From Immersiella caudata (lineage: Eukaryota > Ascomycota > Sordariomycetes > Sordariales > Lasiosphaeriaceae), in contig JAULSU010000003.1 in NCBI GenBank assembly GCA_030512335.1, positions 992,001 through 1,056,000 of the forward strand: a stretch of DNA of 64,000 bases, read 5' to 3'. Shown in pieces: positions 20,397 to 30,309 of the stretch (positions within the stretch are counted from its first letter, which is position 1; the number at the start of each line of letters is the position of its first letter). The position numbers and the translations under genes were made by a program. The notes under the pieces were generated by a model, which was not told the origin of the DNA, did no database searches, and was given only the letters and a program-made list of their open reading frames with translations.

Positions 20397-20764
20397 TCAT
20401 GAGCCGCTCTGGAAACCCGACTGACCACGGTGACCTGTGATCAACCTATCACTGGCGTGTACCTTGCCGCTTGAACCTGACGATTTCCCCTTGTTGTTGT
20501 ATTTGGAAGAGTGACCCGGTTTGGGAAAGCAACCATACGCCATGATGAACCAGGGTGAATCCTCAAAGCTCTCGCTCATCCACCGGTCAAGGGGCTTTTC
20601 TCCGGATTCTATGGATGAGACGCCTATTATGTGTTATGGTGTCAGCCTGTCTGTCTTGTCGAGGTCGTAGAACTAGGTGGAGCCTCACGGGAAGTGGTTA
20701 CGTCGGGTCGACTGGGCGCAACACTGCTACTCTTGGTAGCCGAGATCTTCGAGTTTGAAGCCAT
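20397..20764 (-). CDS. Hypothetical small protein, about 100 residues
   Basis: Proposed exons are 20764-20689 and 20623-20397. The donor is GTGAGG, a branch-like CTGAC lies about 20 bases before the acceptor, the acceptor is ATAATAG, and the join is phase 1. The product begins M-A-S-N-S-K-I-S and is Ser/Thr-rich. It has an acidic middle (S-E-S-F-E-D-S-P-W-F) and a Gly/Ser/Lys-rich tail. There is no signal peptide, membrane helix or known domain. The support is only the in-phase join and good splice signals. Confidence 0.35.
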
Positions 20765-21799
20765 GTTGTTGAACGGAACGCTGTGGGAAGAGGAGACAGT
20801 CTGTGTCGGATCTTGTAGAGGTTGCTTTGGTTTAACATCGCTGCTGAAGCACACATTGCACCTTTTATACACCTGGCAGGTTGCCGCGAGGGAGTGGGCG
20901 GGCCCGGTGCGGACACCCGCCGCAACTTTGGGATGTTTTCGAGGACAATATTCTGACCAAACTTGGGCAGTGTGACATGGAGGTCAAAATTTGGGCGACT
21001 TGAGAGTCAGGGCCGATGCCAAGGGTCGGGTGTAAGGGAGATTGCGGTCAGCTCCGACAGAAGTACTGCTGTTAAGCATTTGCGAAGTGAGAAGCCCAAT
21101 TTATATCGGAGTGTACTTAGGAACCCACTCTGGACGGTCCCAAACCGCCCTGCCGTCAATCAGCGGCTCTCAAAATTGAAGTCTTGAAGCTGGGTTCCTT
21201 GCTATCGGTTGGTTGTGATGGCGGGGAATTTTTTGATTGATTGGCACCTCTTGAGAGGTCTTGCCAACGAGAGAAAACGTGTCAACGGGCAACCGACCCC
21301 GACCTGGTGGTGGGTGGGGCGGGCAGGACCAATTTTGTCCTCAGATGCAGAGATACCAACTTCGCGGCTGCCTCTTCACACAAGACGATGTATAGCCTTA
21401 TCGGGCCCCGTCCCAGGCTGTCGAGCAAGACACCTCCCCCAAACGATAGTATATGTGCAGCGGCGCCTCCCCATTTTTGGTCTCGCGCACGCGGGATTTC
21501 CTTCTCCCAAACAACCACAATCCTCTGTTTTCTCTAGGGTTACGTTCTGCGGGCCACTATTTCGTTGGCCCGCCAGATTCCAGGTTTGACCCTCAGAGGC
21601 CGCACCTGGGCTCCTCATTCTCGTGAGCCGCTTCTGCTTTCCCCCGAAATCTGCTGGATTTTGACAACAGCTAACTCGTGCGCAGCGACAGCACTCAATC
21701 GCACTTGACGGCCCTCTGCGGGGTGGCTCTTACCCCGCAGCGTTGCCATCTCTGACCACCACCATGATCATCATTTAACGCAATGTACCCCTTCATCAG
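20765..21799. other. Intergenic; likely contains the unresolved first exon of the zinc-finger gene
   Basis: No convincing coding stretch is found. The zinc-finger frame is open from 21709 after an in-frame TGA but has no ATG, so at least one upstream exon should lie here. Confidence 0.35.
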
Positions 21800-22986
21800 G
21801 GCAGGAAGGAGAGCCCTTCGATTACATTTGGAACAACCCACATGACCTTCCTCAGAATTTTTTCGACGACACAGCGACATGCGATGACGATCTTTTTTCC
21901 AACTTCATAAACTGCGATGCGATTCCCGATGACATTCGTTTCGACTCTGGGGCAAGGGACGTCGATGATAGCTGCGTGCGCGATGCGGGCGAGACTGCTG
22001 CCCCCATTGAAGATTCTCTTGAGCACCCGCAACTATTCATCACGCCCCCGCAAGACCCCTTGGTGTGGGCTTTGAACCCGGACCCTGCTTACCAGCTGGG
22101 CTGTAACCGGCTCCCCTCGGATGACTTCACAGAGTCCGTGGGCGATCTTGTGTTCCCCTCTGCGTCGAGCGCGTCTGCCCGACCCAACACCTTCAGTCCC
22201 CCCTCTTCTTCTGCGCCTTCGGCTTCGCAGCCGTCGGGCGACTGGATCCAACAATCGCTCGGCTCCTTGTATCAGACCGCGGGTTACCCATCATCGCCAT
22301 GCCCGCCATCGTCCATCCAGTCATTCCCTACCACATTTCCGTCGTCCGCTCGAAGTCATTTTCCCGAGTTATCTTATACACTCTCACTATCGTTTTCTTC
22401 TTCATCAACATCTTCGCCATGCCCAGCTTTATCAGACCTCACTTCTGCTTACTCACCGGCATCTGACCTCCGCACCCCAAACTCATCGCAACCTGTTGGG
22501 CAGTACGCCGAGCCCAATCCAGGTACTCACCATGCTGCCCGAGGTGTTAGTAGCGTCGCAAGGCCTTTGAAGGCTTCGCTAGCCTCGGCACCGAGTCTCG
22601 AGTGCCCGTTCACAGGCTGCAGGTTCTCATGCAGTCGGCAACTCGATTTGACCGAACACCAAAACACGAGACACCCGTTTCCCTGCGATCTTGGCTGCAG
22701 CCGCAGTTTCACCACCCAGCGCGGCAAAGAACGGCACCACCGTGGGAGACTCCACCACGATTCAGGCTCGACAACGTCGCTGGAATTCCACTGCGGGGGC
22801 TGTGAAAAACAAACACCAGCGACACGCCGCGACAATTACCTCCGTCACCTGAAGAACTGCAAAAAGCGAACCGTGGCGCCGTACAGGTGCCACTGCGGTC
22901 ACCCAGACACGTTTGACAAGGAGGAGCATATGAGGCACGTCAACAGCTGCAAAGGCAAAGCAGGTAGGCCCAAGCGGTCCAGGTAG
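21800..22986 (+). CDS. C2H2 zinc-finger protein, 5' exon unresolved
   Basis: The frame runs to a stop at 22984-22986, about 395 codons. The first part is acidic and aromatic (for example F-D-Y-I-W-N-N-P-H-D-L-P-Q-N-F-F-D-D), then Ser/Pro-rich (about 60-220), like an activation region. The C-terminal third has C2H2-type fingers: C-P-F-T-G-C-x10-L-x2-H-x4-H, an adjoining C-D-L-G-C finger, C-G-G-C-E-K with a late H/C pair, and C-H-C-G-H-x3-F-x5-M-x2-H. It ends with a basic K-A-G-R-P-K-R-S-R tail that could be nuclear-targeting or AT-hook-like. It is likely a DNA-binding regulator. No in-frame ATG exists before the fingers, so the start must come from an upstream exon. A possible acceptor is CATCAG ending at 21799. 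Confidence 0.65.
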
Positions 22987-23929
22987 GTCAGCAGATGCTA
23001 TGATAAAGGCACCGATGTTTGGCAGTGTATCAAGGTTGTGTGGGGTTTTCCAAATGTTTGGTCAAGGTTTCTTTTTTCTGTGCACGATGGGAGGGACTAG
23101 CCTCTTAGTTCATGATGATCTGCTTGCTAGGGAGGGACTGATACAGTGGGCGGCACAAAGTTCTGATCTGCCAAGAAGTACCACGCCAAACTAACTTATG
23201 TGGTCAAGTCAATGTCAATGTGTGGTACATTGACATTGACTTGACCACATAAGTGAGTTTGGCGTGGTACTTCTTGGCAGATCAGAACTTTCTGCCGCCC
23301 ACTGTAAGTGGAGGTTGAGAAAAGGGTGGCGAGTCTGACGGAACCCCTGTGTACTCTAAACTGAGACATTGCCTGGTCGCCATAGATCTGATGGGAATGA
23401 AGTCTGGCTATTACCCACCCAATCTGGCCTGGTGTTGAATGCTTAAAAGACTTCAGTCGCAAGTTTTACATTATCTATGCAAGGCACAGTGGCCAAGCAG
23501 CAACTCAAAGGGAACTGCAGTGTCCAGGGGGCTGAACTGCGCGATGGCTTCCCTCTCCCGATCGTGCAATCTGGGAACACAGGTCCGATCTGTTGCTAAA
23601 CTAGTGTGACAACATGTGGTCGCAAATGATTGGCTTTGGAATCGACCTCAAAAGTGAGCGGGCGATGGCTTGCAGGATTGTTGGTGGCTCACCGAGCTGC
23701 AGTTCTCACTGGCCTGATTATTGTCCTCGCTGACCAGTCAATCTGATTGGGCGAGAAAATGTCCTCAAACCGGCATGAGCCCCCACATCCTTTCAAGACA
23801 ACCCAACATTCGCAAGGCCTCACCCCTTTTGGCACCTGACTCCACAACTTATAACGACAACCAAGCTCCACTATCCCAGCCTAGACGCAAAGTGTTACAC
23901 CAGCTGATATTTCTTCATCGACAGGAATC
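22987..23929. other. Intergenic containing the foldback MITE
   Basis: Apart from the inverted repeat at 23142-23306 nothing coding is seen. It forms the 3' flank of the zinc-finger gene and the promoter of the gene at 23930. Confidence 0.45.
23142..23306. mobile_element. Foldback MITE with TA duplication (Tc1/mariner-type ends)
   Basis: Two arms of about 79 bases (23143-23221 and 23227-23305) are reverse complements with only two mismatches and a 5-base loop. The outer ends read CAGTGGGCGGCA, and each is directly flanked by TA (23142-23143 and 23305-23306), as expected of Tc1/mariner insertion. There is no room for a transposase, so it would be a non-autonomous foldback element of 161 bp. 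The near-identity of the arms suggests recent origin. As RNA it would form a long hairpin. Assignment to Tc1/mariner rests only on CAGTG ends and TA flanks. Confidence 0.75.
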
Positions 23930-24817
23930 ATGGTCCTTCACGCTAATGCAATCGTTCTTCCATCCTCGCCCCCAAGCCCACTGGCTCTACACACGCCCCT
24001 GAGAGCAAGCGACAGCTTTGTAGGGCACATTCTTGACGGCAGCTACGCGCTTTCAGCCCTCGTGAGAGAGGACCTGGCTCGACAAGAACGACTTTACCTA
24101 GTGTCTTGCGCTGCCTCGTGCGGCGACACAGCCATCTTTGCGAAGGAATTCACCCTCACCAACATCCCTCCCAAGCTGTACAAATCCAGGCGACGAAACA
24201 TGAGAAAGTTTGCAAACCAGCGGAATGTCCTTTGTTGCATCGACCATTGCGGCAAGAAGTTTATCGTCTTCGACCTGGTGCCGAAGGAGGTTGATAAGAA
24301 GGGGAAGGGGAAGGCCCTCGATCCGGAGCTGGACGAGGAGGATGATGACTCGGGGGCATCTCGTGGGTACGAAGAGGGAGGCGCAGACGGCATGAAGGCC
24401 CAGAGCACAGGATCGGATGCTTTCGTCAAGGCGCATGGTGCAAACGAACCACAAGTTCCACTGCTGGGCGGGCCCCCAGACGACGACAACAAGGCGAAAG
24501 CGCAAGCGCGACGACCTCGGCCACGGCGTGGACAGAAACGGAAGAAATCATCAACGCCCGAGGCTGGGGCGTTAGTGAGGCTACAGGTGGTGCGGTTTCG
24601 AGGTCACCAGGAGGTGCACGTTGTTGGAATCTCGGATGATGGTGAAGGGGCATTTTACGATTCTGATGTCTCAGATAGTGACTGGGATTCAATGGATGAG
24701 GACTTGGATGACAAGTTGCAGGTTGCGTTGGAAGTGACGTCAAAGGAGGAGTACGAGCGTTATCTTCTGGACATGGAGCGTGCGTTGAGGATTTCGCGTG
24801 TGGATGTGGAAAAATAG
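23930..24817 (+). CDS. Hypothetical acidic protein, 295 residues
   Basis: This is a single exon with an ATG context following a CT-rich leader. The N-terminal 125 residues look folded: V-G-H-I-L-D-G-S-Y, a C-A-A-S-C pair, and C-C-I-D-H-C-G-K-K-F-I-V-F-D-L-V. The middle is acidic and low-complexity (E-L-D-E-E-D-D-D), followed by a basic cluster (R-R-P-R-P-R-R-G-Q-K-R-K-K) that could be a nuclear signal. The end is again acidic (D-S-D-V-S-D-S-D-W-D-S-M-D-E-D). Alternating acidic and basic tracts suggest a nuclear protein. I do not recognise the family. Confidence 0.6.
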   Translation: MVLHANAIVLPSSPPSPLALHTPLRASDSFVGHILDGSYALSALVREDLARQERLYLVSCAASCGDTAIFAKEFTLTNIPPKLYKSRRRNMRKFANQRNVLCCIDHCGKKFIVFDLVPKEVDKKGKGKALDPELDEEDDDSGASRGYEEGGADGMKAQSTGSDAFVKAHGANEPQVPLLGGPPDDDNKAKAQARRPRPRRGQKRKKSSTPEAGALVRLQVVRFRGHQEVHVVGISDDGEGAFYDSDVSDSDWDSMDEDLDDKLQVALEVTSKEEYERYLLDMERALRISRVDVEK

Positions 24818-27318
24818 ATGGGAATGGATACCGACCTAGGTACCCTAGTCTCAGACTGAAAAAAAGGGATCCAAGATTCTTGATCATACATGGATGTTAT
24901 GAATGGCAATAATGCAAAGAAAATGAAGTAGGTACAAACAGATGGTGCTCAAGATTGAAGCGGAATGACGAACTGGGCTCAGCAAGTCATGACAAGCGCG
25001 GTGCCGTTGCCAAAGCGGGTGCCGGCCTTGAGGATGGGGACGTAGCCCAGGTGGAAGCCAGAGACCCCTTACCCGCTTTAACTCACCCTGGACCCGTTGA
25101 ACGTTGCCATATCAAGTGGGGGTAGGTAGGTAGTATCCTAGAAGACTGCATACTTCTGCTCCTAACCAAATGCCGTCACCGAGCTTCCCAGTGTGTCATA
25201 ATTCCACAGCGGCCTCAGCCGGTCCCGTGAAGTTGACCTTGTGTTTGTTACCCCTCTACACGCCAGGTCATTCCGTTTTGGGACGAACCCCGAAAAGTAA
25301 GGCGAAAACTTCACTCTTTGTCCCCTTGGAGCGATCGTCCCTTAGACTCGGAGCACAGGGATGACGTGAGAGGTGAAATTTAAGGGACCCGTGAAGAAAG
25401 GGAGGTTCGGGGCTCAAGTGTGTGGAGATACCTAAGGTAGATTGTGTACTCAAAGCACACGGAACGACCTAACTCTTAACTCCTAACACCTAAATAATAA
25501 TAAAAAAATCTTCAATACACGCAGCCCTACACGTCGTCTGCCTAGGTAGACATGCAACGATCTTCTCTGGCCAAGATTAGGATGGAACGCTTTGTGCTAG
25601 CGCAGCCCTGCCAGGCTCGACGCTCAGACTTTGGCCCTGGCTCCACCCCGTACAGATCCTGCCCACACTATGCTCACCGCCTGCTTTCCCAGGCCGTCGG
25701 GGGGTCCTCTTCCTTGAGATTGTGGGATGTCCACCAGCTTTGCATCTACAAAATGAGGAGTACCGCTATATATACTTTTCTGCTAACCAAGAACGTATAC
25801 CGAGTTCAAGTTGAGCACTGGTGTCGGGTTAGAGATGTTATTTTGAAGTGAGCAGGGGGATAAAGGAGTGTGAATTTCAAGGGAGTTGAATAAGCGTTTG
25901 TCTAGGTACCTTATGTATCTATTAGTAGCTCATAGCTTATTATCGTTATCTAAACCATTATTGGTACACATGGCAGTTCATGCCTGTCGATTTGGCCCGC
26001 CCAGCCCCTCAGCCTACCTGGACGACCAAAAGCTGAGCGTACCCTGATCATAGGCCGTAGGAGATTAGCTAGCTCTTCATTCGCACCATTTCCCGCCCTT
26101 AGGAACAGGCTCTTAGTATCTTATCTACCATTCAATGTTCATCAACACAGGGGGAATGCAACGCGTGGATAGCCAGCCCCATGCACGCTCCGAAAACGAC
26201 ACAACGCTACGATAACGCAAGACAAACCAGCTTTATGCCAGGTCACGCTGCTCTGCCTAGTTTAGGTCGCTAGCATTCTTTTGCGAAAGTAGCTTCTGTC
26301 TCATGCAGTGGTCAGCCTTCTCGGTGCTGTGACCATGGATTTTTCGCTCACCAACGGTACTAGACAATCCAGACAGCTAAATCCCTTCTCCAGACGACGG
26401 CAGGATGGGTGGCAGTCCGGCCAGCAGCTTAGCTTTGCGGGCAGGATTGCATCCGTTGGGGCAGGGCGCGCCTGTGTATAGGCGGGGAAATTAAAGGACT
26501 CTGCCGCATCTCGTTGCGCAACGGCGCAGGGGCCACCGGGTTCTGCACCTGCCACAGGCATAGTACACCTGGACGAAGCTACACATTTTGACAGCTGATG
26601 GTGTTTTGGAGGGAAGGAGGATTTTGTACCCGATACGATGCCCATGGCTGTGATTTTCGTAGGTAACTTGAAGGAGAATGTATCAGGAGGTCGATGAGTT
26701 GACATCGACACAGTGACAGCTGAGCCGGTTTAGAAGTTTGGATGGCCTGAAAACCAGCACGAGGAGGTACTGCTCTTGGGGGAGCTATGCGTATGGAAGG
26801 GGTGACAGTTGGCAGACAGTTGGCAGAGCGAGCGAGCCCTGTTTGGGTTTCACATTTCTGCTAACAGATTACCACCAGCTCGGAACATGCTTCATATTCT
26901 CTAGGTGCGTTCGTTTTATTCACTGTGGGACAACAAAGGAGAGCTCAAGACGTGGAATCTGAATTTCAAATTGTTCTAATCATACTATCCCAAACTAACA
27001 CCAGGCTGAATGCTATCTTGATGCTACCAAAAATGCTGTCCAAATCCCGCCCATGCGCGACAGAGGAAAAGACCCACCGACAAAGGAAAAATGTTTGCTG
27101 CCGAGAGGCGGTGTGGCTAGCTACCAGGTACTAGAATAATACAATGAGTTTCCATTCACGGTCATCGGCTGACCAAAGCAAAACACCAGAACTACCGGGA
27201 CATGGAGGCTGTCTTGTTTGCCCATCGTCGGACGGGCAAGCAAAGGCAAATGGCGGCAAGAATGCTTTCTCCACATCAACCGGTTTCCGGGGAGGACAGC
27301 GGGGAGAGGTGGTGTTGC
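24818..27318. other. Long intergenic region, partly AT-rich, with a gene-end relic
   Basis: This is 2.5 kb without a supported gene. CTAGGTACCT-like strings recur (24835, 25540, 25905), and AT content rises around 25480-25520 and 25900-25960. Open frames at 26301-26711 and 27144-27300 lack domain character. A short minus-strand gene-end relic is listed separately. Confidence 0.45.
24979..25068 (-). pseudogene. Relic of a gene 3' end
   Basis: Thirty codons read like a protein terminus: G-V-S-G-F-H-L-G-Y-V-P-I-L-K then A-G-T-R-F-G-N-G-T-A-L-V-M-T-C and a stop. No coding context is found upstream. The composition is clearly protein-like, but the length is short and the family is not recognised. 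It may be a remnant of a deleted gene or a terminal exon I could not connect. Confidence 0.25.
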
Positions 27319-28813
27319 TTACCTCGATCGTGCTTGCCCAACACCCCACAATCTGGCAACTGCCCAGGCCTGCAGAGGCCGCTGGTATTCCTCCGCTTTC
27401 CTTGCCACCTCCACCCTCTGCGCTTTCTCGCGCGCCTCCCGCTCTCGCTCCACGAGCCGCGACATCTCGGTCCTTACCGCCTTCATATTTTGCTCCCTCT
27501 CGCGCTCAAACTCCAACTTCATCTTCTCCATCTCCCGACGCAGCGCTTGCACGCGGGCGTCGGCCTCGTGCGCCATCTCTGCCCGCGCCGCCTTGACCCT
27601 CTCGTCGGCTTCGTGAGTCATTTCCTCCAACAGCCCCTTCACCCGCTGCTCCGACTCCTGCGTCATCTCTGCCCGGACCGCAGCCACATGCTCCTCGCGC
27701 TGCTTGACGTGCTCCTCTTCCCTCCTCGTAAGCTCTTCTTGCGCAGCCTTCGCAAGCTGTTCCTTCTCTTCCTGCGCAGCCTGGCGATACCTCCCAAGGT
27801 CACCTGCATGGCGCCTCCGCTCCTCGCTAATCTCCTCCTGCAGAGCCTTTACTTCGCCGTCCTTTTCCCACCTCAAATCTTCGAGCGCCTGTTCCAACCT
27901 CTCCTTCTCCTCCTCGCCCTCGCGAATCTTCTTCTTCAGCGACTCTACTTCGACCTTGACGATTCCTTGCACGTTGCTATCGTGTTCCCTCGTCGCCTCT
28001 TCCATGAGCGCATACATCTCTGCAAGCCTCGTCATGTGCTTCTCTCTCGCGGTAGCAATCTCCTTCTCCCACTCCCCGACGAGCTCCTCCCCGGTTTGGC
28101 ACGCTTTGTCGACGCCGCTCTCGATCTTTCTTGGGGCTGCCATCTGTCGTGAAAGCAGGTAGGACAGAATGTCCATCGCGGACTCGCGCGTGTCCTCGTA
28201 CCGGAAGATCTTGCCTCCCTCTTGGTTCAGCAGTTGCCCGACGAAGGCGTCGTCTTCGACCAGCGCGCGCTCTCGCTGGATGCCGAGCTCAGGAGCTACC
28301 CGGGACCACATTGATGTTGCCAGTACGGTGAGGGTTTGTGTCTGGGAGTCGGCACCGGAAAGGGAGCGGAGGAGCTCCATGTTTTGGAGGGCGAGGCCGG
28401 CGGTCTGTTCGTCTGCGATGGGGTGAAGGAAGACAATGCCGCTGAAGGTCTTGCCGTCGGCGACGAGGGCGTTAATTCGGTTCAGCGTGCGCTGCTGCTC
28501 CTCGTCTGTGCTTTCATCGGAGGTGAAGCTGGGGATGTCGATGATGTGGATGCGCTGGCTGCCGTTGTGAAGAAAGGTGATATCCTGATTGGTCGACGTT
28601 GCTGGGCCGGTGTTAGCTTGGGGTGAGAGAGGTCTGTGGTGGATGAAGGTGTGGCCTGCTTCACTTACAGGCATCGTCCACACTGTGGGCTTCGTCATTG
28701 TGTGGTGGGAGATGGTTGTCTCCGAGGAAACTCGAGATGAGGGAGTCCTTGCCTGCGCCAGCCGCGCCAACGACGGCGATGTAGACGTCCTCGATTTGCT
28801 GATTGGATGCCAT
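27319..28813 (-). CDS. P-loop GTPase (AIG1/IMAP-like) with long coiled coil
   Basis: Exons 28813-28669 and 28601-27319 (GTAAGT donor, CCCAG acceptor, phase 1) give 475 residues. The N-terminus has a Walker A motif G-A-A-G-A-G-K-D-S (16-24). H-I-I-D-I-P-S-F follows as a D-x-x-G-type strand lacking its Gly, then V-F-L-H-P-I and an L-A-T-S-M-W strand. Fungal AIG1-like G proteins have this order. From about 185 to 450 the protein is continuous heptad-type coiled coil rich in E, K, R and A (E-E-M-T-H-E-A-D-E-R-V-K-A). The final codons overlap a good 5' splice site (GAG|GTAAGC), so a tiny last exon could replace the last residues. The missing Gly and the Asp after the Lys of the P-loop make catalysis uncertain. 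Confidence 0.75.
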
Positions 28814-30309
28814 GGTATGTGTGATTCTTGTTCTGCTGTTGTGGTGGGTGGTGGCTAATAATATGCTTACAGCCATGTACTGGAAACAAGCAGAGCTCCA
28901 ACTTCAACGGCGGATGACTGAATCAACTTGAATGGAGAATGGAAAAAGTTCGGGGCAGCGGTCGACTTCCATCTTTTGAGTACGAAAAGATGCAGATTGA
29001 GCAGCAGGATTGTTGGGTGTTCTCTGGGCGTCGTTGTCTCCCGTCCAATCAGCTTGGAGGTCAGCTGGGAATATCCATTCGCAAGGTGAGTTGTGATGAC
29101 TTGGCTAGACAGGCAAGCTGACAGACAGATCAGGGGCCAAATGGCACCAGACATTTGCGTTGCAGCAGCTCACGCCGTTGAGCGTGCATCTCGGGCAGCA
29201 TGATCGTTTCAACCCGAAGGGGCTCCACACAGCTGTTTGACAGCGTGCCGGACTTGGGCTGCAATCCAAGGCGACGAAACATTTCCTGCTTGAGTGGCAA
29301 CTCAGTCCCGCCAGAGTTGCGTGCTATTTTTGACGTGGCCTTGATGCAAAGGAGTCCCACCGAAAGCAACGGTGTTTCCGGCGGCCACGTGTGTGTTTGG
29401 GTTGGCGGGGCGTTTGGAGAGTCAAGCAATGGCTTGGCAAGACGCGCCCAAGAGCTCCGTCAGTGCCCAGGCGTCGAATCAGCGGAGAGACCGCCCCATT
29501 GGACAATGGGGTGCATTTGCTGTTGCACAAGTGGGCGAGGATTAACGATTCCAGCGCCCAGGTGAGTTTTGGCAGCGTCACCAGTTGCGTTGCTTGTTCG
29601 GGTCGCGATTTGCGAAGGGACCTCTAACCGCCCATGGCAGAGTTTATCACCTCCCAATCTAATCTTCCCAGCAGCTTTGCGTGCCCGCGGCTTAGAACTA
29701 TTGGTTTCAAGGATTGGCGGCTTCTTACCAGGCGAGAACGGGCAAGAACCTGCCTTCTATCGCCATATTTTTTGAGCTTTGTGAGATGAATATGTCTCCC
29801 CTGAGTCCCGAACAAATGATGAGTTCAGCACAACACCAACTTGAAAAGCCCAAGGGTCTCCCGAGCGATGTGTGGTATCATCATCAACCACACAAAGACA
29901 TGATTACCCCCGAAACAAGCGGAAACGGCTGTCGAAAGAGAACTCCCGAGGCGGGGTGCATGGATCAACAAGGGTTTGACCCGGAACATCGCCGGGTGTA
30001 ACCCCACAACCACTGCTATCCGAGCCGTTCACGTGCCGCTGAGCAAGAATGGTCCCCTTTCTGCCCGCAAGGGCGAGCGGGGTCAATCTGGCCAGTCGCG
30101 GCGGATGATCAACCGCAAAGCTTATTTTCCTGTTACGACGACGTGCCCCGCGCTCGACCAGGAATCTCCGGAGGGGTGTCATGTAGGGATCTTCTGCAAG
30201 TACCGAACGTCTGAGCCTGTGAACCTTTGGCAGATATGATACCAACATCACACCTGCCTTACGCAGCTCTCACGGGGCTCCTTAGCTTTCCTTGTCAACG
30301 ATTTCAAAG
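28814..30309. other. Intergenic between GTPase and GMC oxidoreductase genes
   Basis: A 1.5-kb divergent gap. No gene is seen on either strand. Open frames there have mixed composition without domains. It should contain both promoters. Confidence 0.45.

Noticed and set aside
26301..26711. 136-codon minus frame
   Set aside because: Composition without protein character. No splice or start context and no neighbours of the same type.
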